A DNA stretch of 21,810 bases from CALIBK01 sp037444165 (lineage in GTDB: Bacteria > Desulfobacterota > BSN033 > UBA1163), in NCBI GenBank assembly GCA_037444165.1, contig JBBIMX010000047.1, forward strand, positions 1 to 21,810. The letters run 5' to 3'. Shown here in pieces: positions 6,879-15,537 of the stretch. Below the pieces are notes generated by a model, which saw only the letters and a program-made list of their open reading frames with translations, had not been told where the DNA came from and made no database searches. A program made the position numbers and the translations under genes. Positions within the stretch are counted from its first letter, which is position 1. The number at the start of each line of letters is the position of its first letter.

Positions 6879-7850
6879 TTACTCACCCACAGGAAAATGG
6901 CATGAGACCCAATGGTTCTCTCCGATGTCTTTCAATTCGGGTTCACTCTCCCGGCAAAAATTTCTTCGATAGGGGCATCGGGAATAAAATCGACATCCCT
7001 CAGGAAGATTGATGGGACTCGGGATTTCTCCTTGGAGAAGGATTCTTCGTTTCTTCATTTTCGGATCAGGGAAAGGGACCGCAGAAAGAAGAGCTTGGGT
7101 GTAAGGGTGTTTCGGTGAAGTGTAGAGGGCTGTATCCTTTGCCAGCTCCACGATCTTCCCAAGATACATCACTGCCACTCGATCACTGATATGTTCCACG
7201 ACACTCAGGTCGTGAGCAATAAAAAGATAAGAAAGCCCCGTCTCCTCTTGGAGTTTGATGAGGAGATTGATGACCTGGGCTTGGATCGATACATCGAGAG
7301 CGGAGACGGGCTCATCACAGATGATCAGTTTGGGATTAAGGGCCAAAGCCCTTGCAATACCGATCCGCTGTCGTTGTCCCCCGCTAAATTCGTGAGGAAA
7401 TCTATTGGCCTGCTCAGGATGAAGCCCTACTTTCTCCATCAGATAAAAGACCCGATCCTGAATCTCTCCCTTGGAGGCAGAGAGATGATTTCTTATTGGC
7501 TCTGCAATAATTTCTTTTACGGTCATTCTTGGATTCAAAGAGGAGTAGGGGTCCTGGAAGATAATCTGGAGTTTAGCCCTCACTTTCCGCAGGGATTCCC
7601 TGTTCAACTTTAGCAGATTCTCCCCATCAAATAGGATCTCCCCTGAATCCGGTTCGATCAGTCGGAGAATACATCGGCCCACGGTCGTCTTCCCGCATCC
7701 ACTCTCGCCAACCAGTCCAAGGGTCTCCCCGGGATAGAGAGTAAAGCTCACTCCATCCACGGCCTGAACCCATCCCATCGCTCTTGAGAAGATTCCTTTT
7801 CGAACAGGAAAGTACTTCTTGAGATCCTTGACTTGAAGAATTATATCCAT
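6879..7850 (-). CDS. dppF: Peptide/nickel-type ABC transporter ATPase (DppF/OppF-like)
   Basis: A 323-residue ATP-binding subunit. Walker A GESGCGKTTVGR lies at about residues 48-59, the Q-loop in IIFQDPYSSLNP, signature SGGQRQRIGIARAL, Walker B LIICDEPVSALD, and the switch His in IAHDLS. The C-terminal oligopeptide (oligo_HPY) tail has four Cys (GCRFYSRCP, NFCRE, VSCHF), a pattern associated with Dpp/Opp ATPases. It would energise the DppB-DppC channel together with DppD at the inner membrane. It is the last gene of the run. The frame can start at TTG 7859 or 7856, closer to GGAGGG, but ATG 7850 fits the family N-terminus; the choice is uncertain by a few residues. It overlaps the DppD stop by 10 bp or more. 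Symbols reflect family type; substrate is not proven. Confidence 0.92.
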   Translation of the reverse strand: MDIILQVKDLKKYFPVRKGIFSRAMGWVQAVDGVSFTLYPGETLGLVGESGCGKTTVGRCILRLIEPDSGEILFDGENLLKLNRESLRKVRAKLQIIFQDPYSSLNPRMTVKEIIAEPIRNHLSASKGEIQDRVFYLMEKVGLHPEQANRFPHEFSGGQRQRIGIARALALNPKLIICDEPVSALDVSIQAQVINLLIKLQEETGLSYLFIAHDLSVVEHISDRVAVMYLGKIVELAKDTALYTSPKHPYTQALLSAVPFPDPKMKKRRILLQGEIPSPINLPEGCRFYSRCPYRRNFCRESEPELKDIGENHWVSCHFPVGE

Positions 7851-8818
7851 AACCAACAAAATACCCTCCGAGGAGGCTTCACGATAAGAGGGGGCTCTTC
7901 ATTTCGGCATATCTCCCTTGCGGTTAAACATCGAGGGTGAAATCGACACCCCTTGGGCATCTCTTTAAGGCTTGGCACCATTCCAGGAATTTCCTGAAGG
8001 GGTTTTCTCCCTTCTCTTATCTTTCTCCCCATCCAAGGAATGGATTCGAGAAGCCCCTTGGTATAGGGGTGAAGGGGTTCAAAAAAAAGGTCTTCCACCG
8101 GGGCCTCCTCGACAATTTTCCCCGCATACATCACCACCACCCGTTTGGCCATCTCAGCAATCAGACCTAAATTGTGGGTGATTAATAGGATGGAGGTGTG
8201 GATCTCTTCTTTTAGATGTTCCATTAAGTCTACAATCTGAGCCTGAATGGTTACATCGAGGGCGGTCGTCGGTTCATCGGCTAAGAGCAACCTGGGATGG
8301 CAAGAAAGGGCCATCGCGATCATTGCCCGCTGTCTCATCCCTCCACTCAATTTGTGAGGATAGTCTCTGGCTCTGATCCGAGGAGAAGGGATTTGTACTC
8401 TCTGGAGCATCTCCACAGCTTTTTCCCAGGCCGCCTCCCTCCCCAACCCCTGGTGAAGACGGATCGCCTCGGCGATCTGTTCTCCAATGGTGAGGACGGG
8501 GTTAAGAGAGGTCATTGGTTCCTGAAAGATCATCGAGATGGAATTGCCTCGGATCCTCCTTATCTCATCCAGACTCATTTTAAGGAGGTCATTTCCATCA
8601 AACAGAATCTGCCCCTCTATCTTGGTAGGAGGCGAAGCGAGCAGTCTCAGGATAGAGAGTGCCGTGACGCTTTTCCCGCATCCACTCTCCCCAACCACCC
8701 CGAGAGTTTCACCAGGGTAGATCTCGAGATGAATCCCATCCACCGCGGTGAGAACTCCTTCATAGGTATGAAATCTTGTCCTTAAATCTTTGATAGAGAG
8801 GAGAGGTTCTTGGTTCAT
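7841..8818 (-). CDS. dppD: Peptide/nickel-type ABC transporter ATPase (DppD/OppD-like)
   Basis: A 325-residue ATPase: N-terminal LLSIKDLRTRFHT, Walker A GESGCGKSVTALS, Q-loop MIFQEPMTSLNP, signature SGGMRQRAMIAMAL, Walker B LLLADEPTTALDVT, and H-loop LLITHNLG. The C-terminus carries four Cys (GCRFHPRC, EICRN, VFCW), the cluster-like motif seen in Dpp/Opp D subunits; binding of an iron-sulfur cluster is reported for some relatives but is inferred here. The ATG at 8818 overlaps the DppC stop by 4 bp (ATGA), indicating coupling. It pairs with the DppF-like ATPase to drive uptake by the permease encoded just upstream. The deduced D/F order is the usual one. Confidence 0.93.
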   Translation of the reverse strand: MNQEPLLSIKDLRTRFHTYEGVLTAVDGIHLEIYPGETLGVVGESGCGKSVTALSILRLLASPPTKIEGQILFDGNDLLKMSLDEIRRIRGNSISMIFQEPMTSLNPVLTIGEQIAEAIRLHQGLGREAAWEKAVEMLQRVQIPSPRIRARDYPHKLSGGMRQRAMIAMALSCHPRLLLADEPTTALDVTIQAQIVDLMEHLKEEIHTSILLITHNLGLIAEMAKRVVVMYAGKIVEEAPVEDLFFEPLHPYTKGLLESIPWMGRKIREGRKPLQEIPGMVPSLKEMPKGCRFHPRCLTAREICRNEEPPLIVKPPRRVFCWLWI

Positions 8819-9645
8819 GATTTGAATCGTGGATCCAGAATATCCCTTAATCCATCTCCTGAAAGGTTAAAACCCAGCACGGCAAAAAAGATAGCCATTC
8901 CAGGAAAGGTGGCCACATGGGGAGCATGAAAGAGGTAGGGACGACCAGAACCTAACATGGCTCCCCATTCAGGGGTGGGAGGTTGAACTCCGATCCCTAA
9001 GAAACCTAACCCGGCTGCGAAAAGGATTGCAGTCCCCATTCCCAAACTTGTCTGAATGGTGATGGGAGCCATCACGTTGGGTAAAATGTGTCGAAATAGA
9101 ATGGTGAGGTCTCGTGTCCCCAAGGCTCGAGCGGCCTCGACATAAGTCTGTTCTTTCACCGACAGAGTACACCCCCGAACCAAGCGAATGTAAATTGGAA
9201 TCATGCTGATCCCCACCGAAATGATCGTATTCTTTAGTCCTACACCCAAAACCGCTACAAGGGCCAACGCTAAAAGAAACCCCGGAAACGCCAATAAGGT
9301 ATCGGTGGCACGTTGAATTCCAAAATCTACCTTCCCTCCATAGTAACCAGAGATAAGTCCCAAGGGGACTCCTATGAAGAGCCCTACACAAACCACTCCA
9401 ATAGCGATCAGCAGGGAAACCCGAGAGCCATAAATGATTCTTCCGAGAATCGAACGGCCCAACTCATCTTTACCCAAAGGTTCTTTTATCGAGGGACGCT
9501 CTAAGGCGGTGGCAAGGTTTGGGGCTGAAGGATTCCCTGGATAGAGAAGGGGAGCAAATAGGGCTGTAACGAAGTAAATCAATAGGAGGATACTCCCGAA
9601 GAGGGCAGCCTTATTTTTCTTAAATCTCATCCATGGATTAATCAT
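8815..9645 (-). CDS. dppC: Peptide/nickel-type ABC transporter permease (DppC/OppC-like)
   Basis: A 276-residue inner-membrane permease. After NPWMRFKKNKAALFGS comes the first helix, then the periplasmic LGKDELGRSILGRIIYGSRVSL segment typical of DppC/OppC, four to five more helices, and the EAA loop EAARALGTRDLTILFRHILPN that contacts the ATPases. The frame reaches TTG 9663, but ATG 9645 has GAGG seven bases upstream and an ATGATTAA overlap with the DppB stop, so I used it. It forms the heterodimeric channel with DppB. Substrate specificity comes from the binding protein and is not readable here. Confidence 0.93.
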   Translation of the reverse strand: MINPWMRFKKNKAALFGSILLLIYFVTALFAPLLYPGNPSAPNLATALERPSIKEPLGKDELGRSILGRIIYGSRVSLLIAIGVVCVGLFIGVPLGLISGYYGGKVDFGIQRATDTLLAFPGFLLALALVAVLGVGLKNTIISVGISMIPIYIRLVRGCTLSVKEQTYVEAARALGTRDLTILFRHILPNVMAPITIQTSLGMGTAILFAAGLGFLGIGVQPPTPEWGAMLGSGRPYLFHAPHVATFPGMAIFFAVLGFNLSGDGLRDILDPRFKS

Positions 9646-10558
9646 ATCGAATCCTCGGATCAAGATAGGCGTAAAGTAAATCCACCCCTAAATTCACCAG
9701 AATATAAAGGAGTCCAAAGATAAGGATAGCTCCTTGGATGACCGGATAATCCCTGGCCAGAATGGAGTCTACGATGAGGCGGCCCATCCCTGGCCATGCA
9801 AAGACCGTTTCCGTGAGCACGGCACCCCCGAGAAGAAGTCCGAATTGAAGACCAACGACGGTGATGATCGGAATCATAGCATTTTTGAGGGCGTGCTTGA
9901 TCACGACCACCTCTTCCTTTAGGCCTTTGGAACGAGCCGTGGTCGTGTAATCCTGAGAAAGAGCCTCAATCATACTCGCTCGAGTCATTCGGGTAATGAA
10001 GGCTACGACAAAGGCCGCTAAAGTCAGAGAGGGAAGGATGAGGTGCTTCCAGCTCCCGGTCCCTCCGGCAGGGAGCCAATGAAGGGTTACAGAAAATAAA
10101 ATGATCAACATCAATCCAAGCCAGAAAACAGGCATAGAAATCCCAAAGAGGGCCAGGGAGGTAAATAGGTAATCGATCCATGTATAAGGTCTGATTGCCG
10201 CTAAAATTCCAGCAGGAATTCCGAAGAGGCAAGCAAGGCCAATGGCTGAAACGGCAAGAAGGATGGTATTTGGAAGCCGGGCCCAAACCTCCTTGATGAC
10301 TGGATGCTGGGTTCGAGCAGAACGGCCTAAATCGAACCTCACTAAACGACCAAGAAAGAGCCCATACTGGACGAGAACGGGCCGATGGAGTCCAAGCTGC
10401 TGCCTAATGGTTTCTATATCTTCGGGGCTCGCCATCTGGCCTGCAAGAACTTGAGCCGGATCTCCCGGCAACATTCGGAGCATGAAAAAAAGGAGAAGAG
10501 AGATCCCAAAGAGGACAGGGATAGTCGAAAAAAGACGTTTTAGGACATATTGAAACAT
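9638..10558 (-). CDS. dppB: Peptide/nickel-type ABC transporter permease (DppB/OppB-like)
   Basis: A 306-residue integral membrane protein beginning MFQYVLKRLFSTIPVLFGIS, with the LPGDPA motif after the first helix and LGLHRPVLVQYGLFLG, both characteristic of DppB/OppB. There are about six helices, and the EAA loop reads ARSKGLKEEVVVIKHALKNAMIPII. The C-terminal YAYLDPRIRYD is also typical. Start ATG 10558 has no good ribosome site, so expression may depend on the upstream transcript or be intrinsically low relative to the binding protein; a stem-loop lies 43 bases upstream. It overlaps DppC by 8 bp. Confidence 0.93.
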   Translation of the reverse strand: MFQYVLKRLFSTIPVLFGISLLLFFMLRMLPGDPAQVLAGQMASPEDIETIRQQLGLHRPVLVQYGLFLGRLVRFDLGRSARTQHPVIKEVWARLPNTILLAVSAIGLACLFGIPAGILAAIRPYTWIDYLFTSLALFGISMPVFWLGLMLIILFSVTLHWLPAGGTGSWKHLILPSLTLAAFVVAFITRMTRASMIEALSQDYTTTARSKGLKEEVVVIKHALKNAMIPIITVVGLQFGLLLGGAVLTETVFAWPGMGRLIVDSILARDYPVIQGAILIFGLLYILVNLGVDLLYAYLDPRIRYD

Positions 10559-10600
10559 AGGAATTGCAATTTAGGAATGTGGAACTCTTCTTCGGGTTAC

Positions 10601-10661
10601 GAGGCCCGTTTCGTGAAGAAACGGCGATCTATCCAGCCATCCATTCACCGAAACGGGCCTC
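10601..10661 (-). terminator. Stem-loop between the peptide-binding-protein gene and dppB
   Basis: GAGGCCCGTTTCG-TGAA (10601-10617) and TTCACCGAAACGGGCCTC (10644-10661) are complementary over 17 pairs with one bulged base, with a 26-base loop. On the transcribed minus strand it follows the binding-protein stop by about 30 bases. There is no run of T after it, so it is more likely an mRNA-stabilising or attenuating hairpin than a full terminator. Such hairpins commonly let the binding protein exceed its permease in amount. Confidence 0.7.
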
Positions 10662-10693
10662 CCCACCTTAACCTTCAGACGAAATGTGATTTC

Positions 10694-12244
10694 TCACTCC
10701 ATCTTAATATAGGTTGGATAAAATTTTTCGGTACTGGTCACAACCATTCCCTTAATCTTTTTAGAATAGGCAATCACAAACTTTTCCACATGGAGCCAAA
10801 TCCATGGACAATCATCCCAGACTATCTCCGAAGCCTTCTTCAAAATTTCCAGTCGTTTCTTAGGATCCTGCTCCATTCTTGAGGCATCCATCAATTTATC
10901 ATATTCAGGATTGCTATAAAAAGCGGAGCCTAACCCTTTGGGAGGATTGACGCTCGAATGAAATTGACCATAGAGCCCCATGTCTGCATCAAGAATTAAT
11001 GGCCCCCATCCTAAAAGGAAGACCTCCAATTCGGTCTGATCAAGGGGTTTCGTTAATCCTGCCACATAGGTCGGCCAATCATAGGTTCTGAGCTCGGTCT
11101 TCACCCCGATGGCCTGAAGATACGCCTGAACCGCTTCGGAGACCTGTCTATCGAAAAGATACCGACCCTGAGGGGTTCGCATCTTCACGGTTTGATTGAA
11201 ATCGAAATTCGCTTTTTTTAGAAGCTCCTTTGCTTTTTCAGGATTATAATCATACTGATGGGCCATCCTGTGATAGCCAAAAAGGATCGGAGAGACAGGT
11301 CCCTCCATCGGGACTGCCGTATCAAAAAGGATCTTGCTGCAGATGGCCTTTTTATCGACGGCATAATTAAAAGCCTGTCTTACCAGTTTATTCTTCGTAA
11401 CGCCCTTTTGGCAATTCAATCCCATGAAGATCGTTCTCGTATCCAGTGGCATCTCTACCGTAATATTAGGATCCGCTTTCAAAGAGGCCACATTCGACGG
11501 AATCGGTTTATAGCAGACATCGATCTGACCGGTCCGAAGCATCGTTTCTCGTGTCGCATCATCGGGAATGATCTTAAGGGTCAATCTCTCTACCGTAGGC
11601 TTTGGGCCGTAGTAATTTTCATTTCGCACCAGGACAATCCGATCCCCCTTAACCCATTCCTTTAACACAAAGGGGCCTGCTCCGACTGGATGCTGGCGAA
11701 CATCCTCTCCATATTTCTCTATGGCGGCTGGAGAAATAGGACTGGTGATCGTCAAAGAGAGGGTAGGAGCAAAAGGAGCAAAGGGATATTTGAGTTCGAT
11801 TTTGAGGGTCGAATCGTCAATCACCTTTACCTCCTTAATCATCGCAATAGCAAAACGGAGAGGAACCCTCATCTTTGGATCAAGGGCTCGGTCAAAGGTC
11901 AATTTCACTGCTTTGGCATCACAGGGAGTCCCATCACTAAACTTCACTCCTTTTCTTAGGTGAATGATGTAGGTTAAGCCATCCTTTGAGACCTCATATT
12001 TGGTGGCCAATCGTCCTTCTAACTTTCCATCTGGGGTTTGAAAAAAGAGGGTATCATGAATTAAATCGCTTATATTCTGCATCAAGGTGGTCGTATGCTC
12101 CTGAGGATTCAATGTATCCGCATCAATCCCGATCCCGACTCGTAGCTCTTTAATTTGGGCTGGAGTCTGAGAGATGAGGGTCATGACCATCCCCAGGGTG
12201 AAAAAAGCAAACACCAAAACTTTAGCACAAATATTTTTTCCCAT
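10694..12244 (-). CDS. Peptide/nickel-type ABC transporter substrate-binding protein (SBP family 5)
   Basis: A 516-residue periplasmic binding protein. The first 30 residues are a Sec signal peptide ending near TPAQ, without a lipobox Cys, so it is probably soluble in the periplasm. The mature part has the family 5 sequence: RVGIGIDADTLNPQEHT, TKYEVSKDGLTYIIHLRKGVKFSDG, GAGPFVLKEW, a long middle domain, and FNYAVDKKAI. It delivers substrate to the DppBC-type permease immediately downstream. The family binds peptides, nickel chelates, opines, glutathione and sugars; the pocket cannot be read reliably here. Start ATG 12244 has AAGGAGG at ideal spacing. It follows the amidohydrolase stop by 29 bases, hinting that amidohydrolase products or substrates may be related to its cargo. 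A stem-loop follows the gene. Confidence 0.93.
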   Translation of the reverse strand: MGKNICAKVLVFAFFTLGMVMTLISQTPAQIKELRVGIGIDADTLNPQEHTTTLMQNISDLIHDTLFFQTPDGKLEGRLATKYEVSKDGLTYIIHLRKGVKFSDGTPCDAKAVKLTFDRALDPKMRVPLRFAIAMIKEVKVIDDSTLKIELKYPFAPFAPTLSLTITSPISPAAIEKYGEDVRQHPVGAGPFVLKEWVKGDRIVLVRNENYYGPKPTVERLTLKIIPDDATRETMLRTGQIDVCYKPIPSNVASLKADPNITVEMPLDTRTIFMGLNCQKGVTKNKLVRQAFNYAVDKKAICSKILFDTAVPMEGPVSPILFGYHRMAHQYDYNPEKAKELLKKANFDFNQTVKMRTPQGRYLFDRQVSEAVQAYLQAIGVKTELRTYDWPTYVAGLTKPLDQTELEVFLLGWGPLILDADMGLYGQFHSSVNPPKGLGSAFYSNPEYDKLMDASRMEQDPKKRLEILKKASEIVWDDCPWIWLHVEKFVIAYSKKIKGMVVTSTEKFYPTYIKME

Positions 12245-12273
12245 CTTCTTCCTCCTTTCTTAATTCATTGGAT

Positions 12274-13473
12274 TTAGATTTGGCATTTGAAAAATTGTCC
12301 TTCTTTCATAATGGCCAAAATCTTTTCCCTCTCCTGCAGTAACGTGATCTCCTGAAGGGGATCTCCGTCAATGACGAGCAGATCGGCTAATTTTCCTTCT
12401 TCAAGCGTTCCGATTTTTCGTTCCAACCCCAATACTTCAGAGGCGGTTTGGGTGGCGGCGACAATGGCTTCCATCGGGGTCAACCCTATTTTAACGAGTA
12501 ACTCCATCTCTTTCAAATTCTTGCCGTGACAGTTAAAGGGAGTCCCTGCATCGGTTCCCATGGCGATAGGAATACCTGCCCGATGAGCTCTCCGAACACT
12601 CTGCCAATGACTTTTTATTACCGATTTAGATTTCTCCACAGCAAAGGCAGGGACTCCTTTCCTCACCCCTGCCTGGATAATAAAGTAGGGAGCGCTGAGA
12701 GTGGGGACCAGAAAGGTCTTCATTTCTAACATCAAATCGATGGCTTCGTCATCCAGGAAAAATCCATGTTCAATGGAGTTCACCCCTGCCCATAGAGAAT
12801 TCTTGATTCCTTCTGTTCCCTGGGCATGAGTGGCGGTTCGCCTTCCAGCCTTTCTCGCTTCTTCTACCCCAGCCATCAACTCCTCGAGAGTAAACTGAGT
12901 GGCTCCAGGTTCTACCCCTTTCGTCATTACCCCACCCGTTGCCATTAATTTAACGAAATCAACCCCTGCCTTAAGCTGTTCTCGAACCGCTGCCCTCACC
13001 TCGTCTACTCCATTGGCTTCCCGCCCAAAGGGCCAACCATGACCGCCAGTCATACAGACCAATTTACCACTACAGAGCATCCTGGGGCCTATTAGAAGTC
13101 CAGACTGAATTCCATCTCGAAGAGCGAGATCGATATAGTCCTTCCCTCCCATATCCCGAACCGTTGTAATCCCCGCTTCGAGGGTCATTCGAGCATGGTG
13201 GGCGGCCCTAAGGGTAATCTGAGGAATAGATTCTTTTAAAATAGATGAGAGAGGATCAGGGCTCCCATCCAGACAGAGATGGACATGGGTATCAATCAAA
13301 CCTGGCAGGATAGTCTTTCCAGAAAGGTCAAAAATGCTCGCCTTCCTTGCCGATGGAATCCTCTTGCCAGATCCAACAAATTTTATAAACCTTCCTTCTA
13401 CAATGACCACCCCCTTCTCAATGATCTTTCCATTCCCAACAATAATTTTACCGTTTCTAAATTGAATAGCCAT
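12274..13473 (-). CDS. Metal-dependent amidohydrolase (imidazolonepropionase/prolidase-like)
   Basis: A 399-residue member of the amidohydrolase superfamily. Metal ligands appear in order: HVH at about residues 63-65 (DTHVHLCLDG), K175 (DFVKLMATGG, candidate carboxylated Lys), H216 (ATHAQG), H236 (SIEHGFF) and D308 (GTDAGTP). N-terminal strands GKIIVGNGKII and the C-terminal GTLEEGKLADLLVIDGDP form the small beta domain. These match the group annotated as Xaa-Pro dipeptidase-like, imidazolonepropionase-like or aryldialkylphosphatase-like enzymes, which hydrolyse amide or C-N bonds. There is no leader, so it is cytoplasmic. ATG 13473 is chosen because GGGAGGA sits five bases upstream; the frame continues to 13545 but would then overlap the LarA-like gene. 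It sits between that gene and a peptide-type importer, which supports action on an imported amide or small peptide; the substrate is unknown. Confidence 0.88.
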   Translation of the reverse strand: MAIQFRNGKIIVGNGKIIEKGVVIVEGRFIKFVGSGKRIPSARKASIFDLSGKTILPGLIDTHVHLCLDGSPDPLSSILKESIPQITLRAAHHARMTLEAGITTVRDMGGKDYIDLALRDGIQSGLLIGPRMLCSGKLVCMTGGHGWPFGREANGVDEVRAAVREQLKAGVDFVKLMATGGVMTKGVEPGATQFTLEELMAGVEEARKAGRRTATHAQGTEGIKNSLWAGVNSIEHGFFLDDEAIDLMLEMKTFLVPTLSAPYFIIQAGVRKGVPAFAVEKSKSVIKSHWQSVRRAHRAGIPIAMGTDAGTPFNCHGKNLKEMELLVKIGLTPMEAIVAATQTASEVLGLERKIGTLEEGKLADLLVIDGDPLQEITLLQEREKILAIMKEGQFFKCQI

Positions 13474-13522
13474 TGGATTCCTCCCACGGATGGGTCCTTC
13501 ATGGTTCATTCCTGTTCGTCCC

Positions 13523-14746
13523 TTAAAAATATTGGATTGTCCCATCGGGATAGAGGGCGACCTTTGCCTCCTTTCCCCACTCGGCTCTCAACAATTCCAG
13601 AACTTCTTCCCACGTCTTAACCCAGAGAATATTCGAAACATTCCCGAAAAAACAAGCCCCTACGTGATCTCTAATAGGGGAAAGAATAATCATCCGCTTC
13701 ACCTTGGTCGGAAGAGGTTGAGGAAGTCGAAGCCTCCCTTCCCCACATCTTCCAAATTCGCCAAAAAGGTAATGGACCATCTGTCCTGCAGGCTCATTGG
13801 CAATGATCACCAGATCGCCTCCTTCCTCTTTTAAAGAGGGAATCCCGATAAAAGGGGCAATGGCTGCCTCGTTCGCTTTCGAAAAGGTATTCACGACGAC
13901 AATATCCATTCCCTTAGCAGGAGTGGTACGATAGACCTCCCTGGCCAATTTCATCCCTTCGCGATGCTCCTGCAGCGGATCCCCTACAAAGAGGCTTGTG
14001 ATCTCTCCTCGAAGATTAAGGATGGCATCGATCTTTAAATCTAATTTTGCCATTCGGGCCGCTTCTTCCATATCGAGACGTGGGATGTTTCCCTCCATCC
14101 TTCCTAATCCCACACATTCAGGATACTTTTGAATGAGACTATGATTATGAGCAATGGACTCGATATGGGCAACCCCGGGAAGAATAATCTTTGCTCCTCC
14201 TCCAAAGCCTGAAAAGGAATGAGGAACGATACACCCAATACCAATTTTTAGATCACAGGCCATCACTTCTTTATTTATGGAAACGGGGGTCCCGTAACTC
14301 GTTTTCCCAAGATATTGACAATAATCGAAGGGATGATGATTATAGACTGGAAAACGGTCCAGTATCTCTTCTCCAAGTTTTTTCCTAAAATCGTTGGCAG
14401 TGTGAGCTCCATGGGCACCCAAGGCGGCTATTAAACGAACCTGATTATCCTGGATCTTGGCCTTCTCAAGCTCTCTCAACACAAAGGGAAGGATGTGATA
14501 AACGGGGGTCGGCCTGGCCAGATCATCAAATAGAATGACGATCTCCTTCTTCCCTTTAGCCAACTCGCGGAGAGGAGGAGTTCCAATGGGATGGGCAAAA
14601 GCCTCCTCCATTTGTCTCCCGTTGAGTCTCCTCTTTTCTCCTCCTCTCATTGGACAGTAGAAGAGAGACCAGGTCGAAGGAAGTTCTAATTCCATCTCTG
14701 TCTTTCCATACCAGAGAAGTTGAGGAACCTTGACTTTCATACCCAT
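13523..14746 (-). CDS. LarA-like protein (nickel-pincer racemase/epimerase family)
   Basis: A 407-residue protein matching the LarA/DUF2088 family. Key positions line up: DDLARPTP (R78), ALGAHGAHT (H112), YNHHPFD (135-141), GCIVPHSFSGFGGGAKIILPG (H176 and K186) and ESIAHNH (H200). In the characterised lactate racemase, residues 108 and 174 are the catalytic His pair, Lys184 binds the pincer cofactor and His200 binds nickel, so cofactor binding is plausible. The C-terminal domain has NTFSKANEA where racemases carry a Gln/Lys segment, so this is probably a divergent subgroup and not a proven lactate racemase. No LarB, LarC or LarE cofactor-building genes are in the window. Start ATG 14746 has poor ribosome-site support; ATG 14740 is possible. 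It precedes the amidohydrolase by 49 bases, suggesting a shared catabolic step on an imported 2-hydroxyacid-like compound. Confidence 0.85.
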   Translation of the reverse strand: MGMKVKVPQLLWYGKTEMELELPSTWSLFYCPMRGGEKRRLNGRQMEEAFAHPIGTPPLRELAKGKKEIVILFDDLARPTPVYHILPFVLRELEKAKIQDNQVRLIAALGAHGAHTANDFRKKLGEEILDRFPVYNHHPFDYCQYLGKTSYGTPVSINKEVMACDLKIGIGCIVPHSFSGFGGGAKIILPGVAHIESIAHNHSLIQKYPECVGLGRMEGNIPRLDMEEAARMAKLDLKIDAILNLRGEITSLFVGDPLQEHREGMKLAREVYRTTPAKGMDIVVVNTFSKANEAAIAPFIGIPSLKEEGGDLVIIANEPAGQMVHYLFGEFGRCGEGRLRLPQPLPTKVKRMIILSPIRDHVGACFFGNVSNILWVKTWEEVLELLRAEWGKEAKVALYPDGTIQYF

Positions 14747-14838
14747 ATGAGGATTGAAGGATTCAAGGGGTCAAGGAGTTAAACGATAAAAAGGCTCAAG
14801 GAAGGCATGACGAATTGACTTACTTAGAAAAGGGATCC

Positions 14839-15537
14839 TTATACCAAAAGGTATTTCTTCCTCACTTCCTCATTCTCCCTTAAATCCTCAATGCTTCCGT
14901 GATAACGGATGTGCCCGTCATCGATGATATAGCCTCGATCACTGATCCGAAGAGTGGACCTTACATTCTGTTCAGCAATGAGGACCGTTAATCCTTTCTC
15001 TCTCAATCTCTTTATTTGATCTTCAAGGGATCGAATCAATAGGGGAGCCAATCCTTCAAAGGGTTCATCCAGGAGAATAAATTCTGGATTTCCCATCAAA
15101 GCACGAGCAATCGCCAGCATCTTCTGTTCCCCGCCGCTCAGGCATCCCCCCTTTCGAGACTCGATGTTTTTTAATTGGGGAAATAATTCATAAACCTTCT
15201 CTTTCGTCCATCCTTCCCTTTCCTTAGCCCTTCGAATGGCGATCTCCAAATTTTCTTCTACTGTCAGGTCAGGAAAGATTCTTCGATCGTCGGGAATATA
15301 CCCTATTCCTTTTCGTGCTAATATATAAGGTTCCAGGCCTGTGATCTCCTCTCCTTGATATAGAATCCTCCCCTGGGCTGGAGGGGTAAGGCCAATAATA
15401 CTCTTCATCGTCGTCGTTTTTCCCGCTCCATTTCTTCCTAAAAGGCAAACGACTTCTCCCCTTTCGACCCTTAACGAGACCCCAAAGAGAATATGACTCA
15501 ATCCATAATAGGTATGAATTCCTTCTACTTCAAGCAT
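14839..15537 (-). CDS. livF: Branched-chain amino-acid-type ABC transporter ATPase LivF
   Basis: A 232-residue ATPase beginning MLEVEGIHTYYGLSHILFG. Walker A GRNGAGKTTTMKSI, Q-loop-region GIGYIPDDRRIFPDLTVEENL, signature LSGGEQKMLAIARAL, Walker B FILLDEPFEGLAP and the H-loop variant LIAEQNV are diagnostic for LivF. The open frame extends to 15618, but ATG 15537 has GGGAGAAG upstream and overlaps the LivG stop by 8 bp, as expected for coupled translation. It energises the LivH-LivM permease with LivG. Related systems also carry urea, short amides and aromatic acids, so the cargo is not certain. Confidence 0.94.
   Translation of the reverse strand: MLEVEGIHTYYGLSHILFGVSLRVERGEVVCLLGRNGAGKTTTMKSIIGLTPPAQGRILYQGEEITGLEPYILARKGIGYIPDDRRIFPDLTVEENLEIAIRRAKEREGWTKEKVYELFPQLKNIESRKGGCLSGGEQKMLAIARALMGNPEFILLDEPFEGLAPLLIRSLEDQIKRLREKGLTVLIAEQNVRSTLRISDRGYIIDDGHIRYHGSIEDLRENEEVRKKYLLV

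Noticed and set aside
14747..14838. Short repeated CTTGA-CC-like words between livF and the LarA-like gene
   Set aside because: The units (CTTGAGCC, CTTGACCCC, TTGAATCC, TTCAATCC) are few and degenerate. They resemble low-complexity spacer sequence, and no promoter or hairpin was convincing there.
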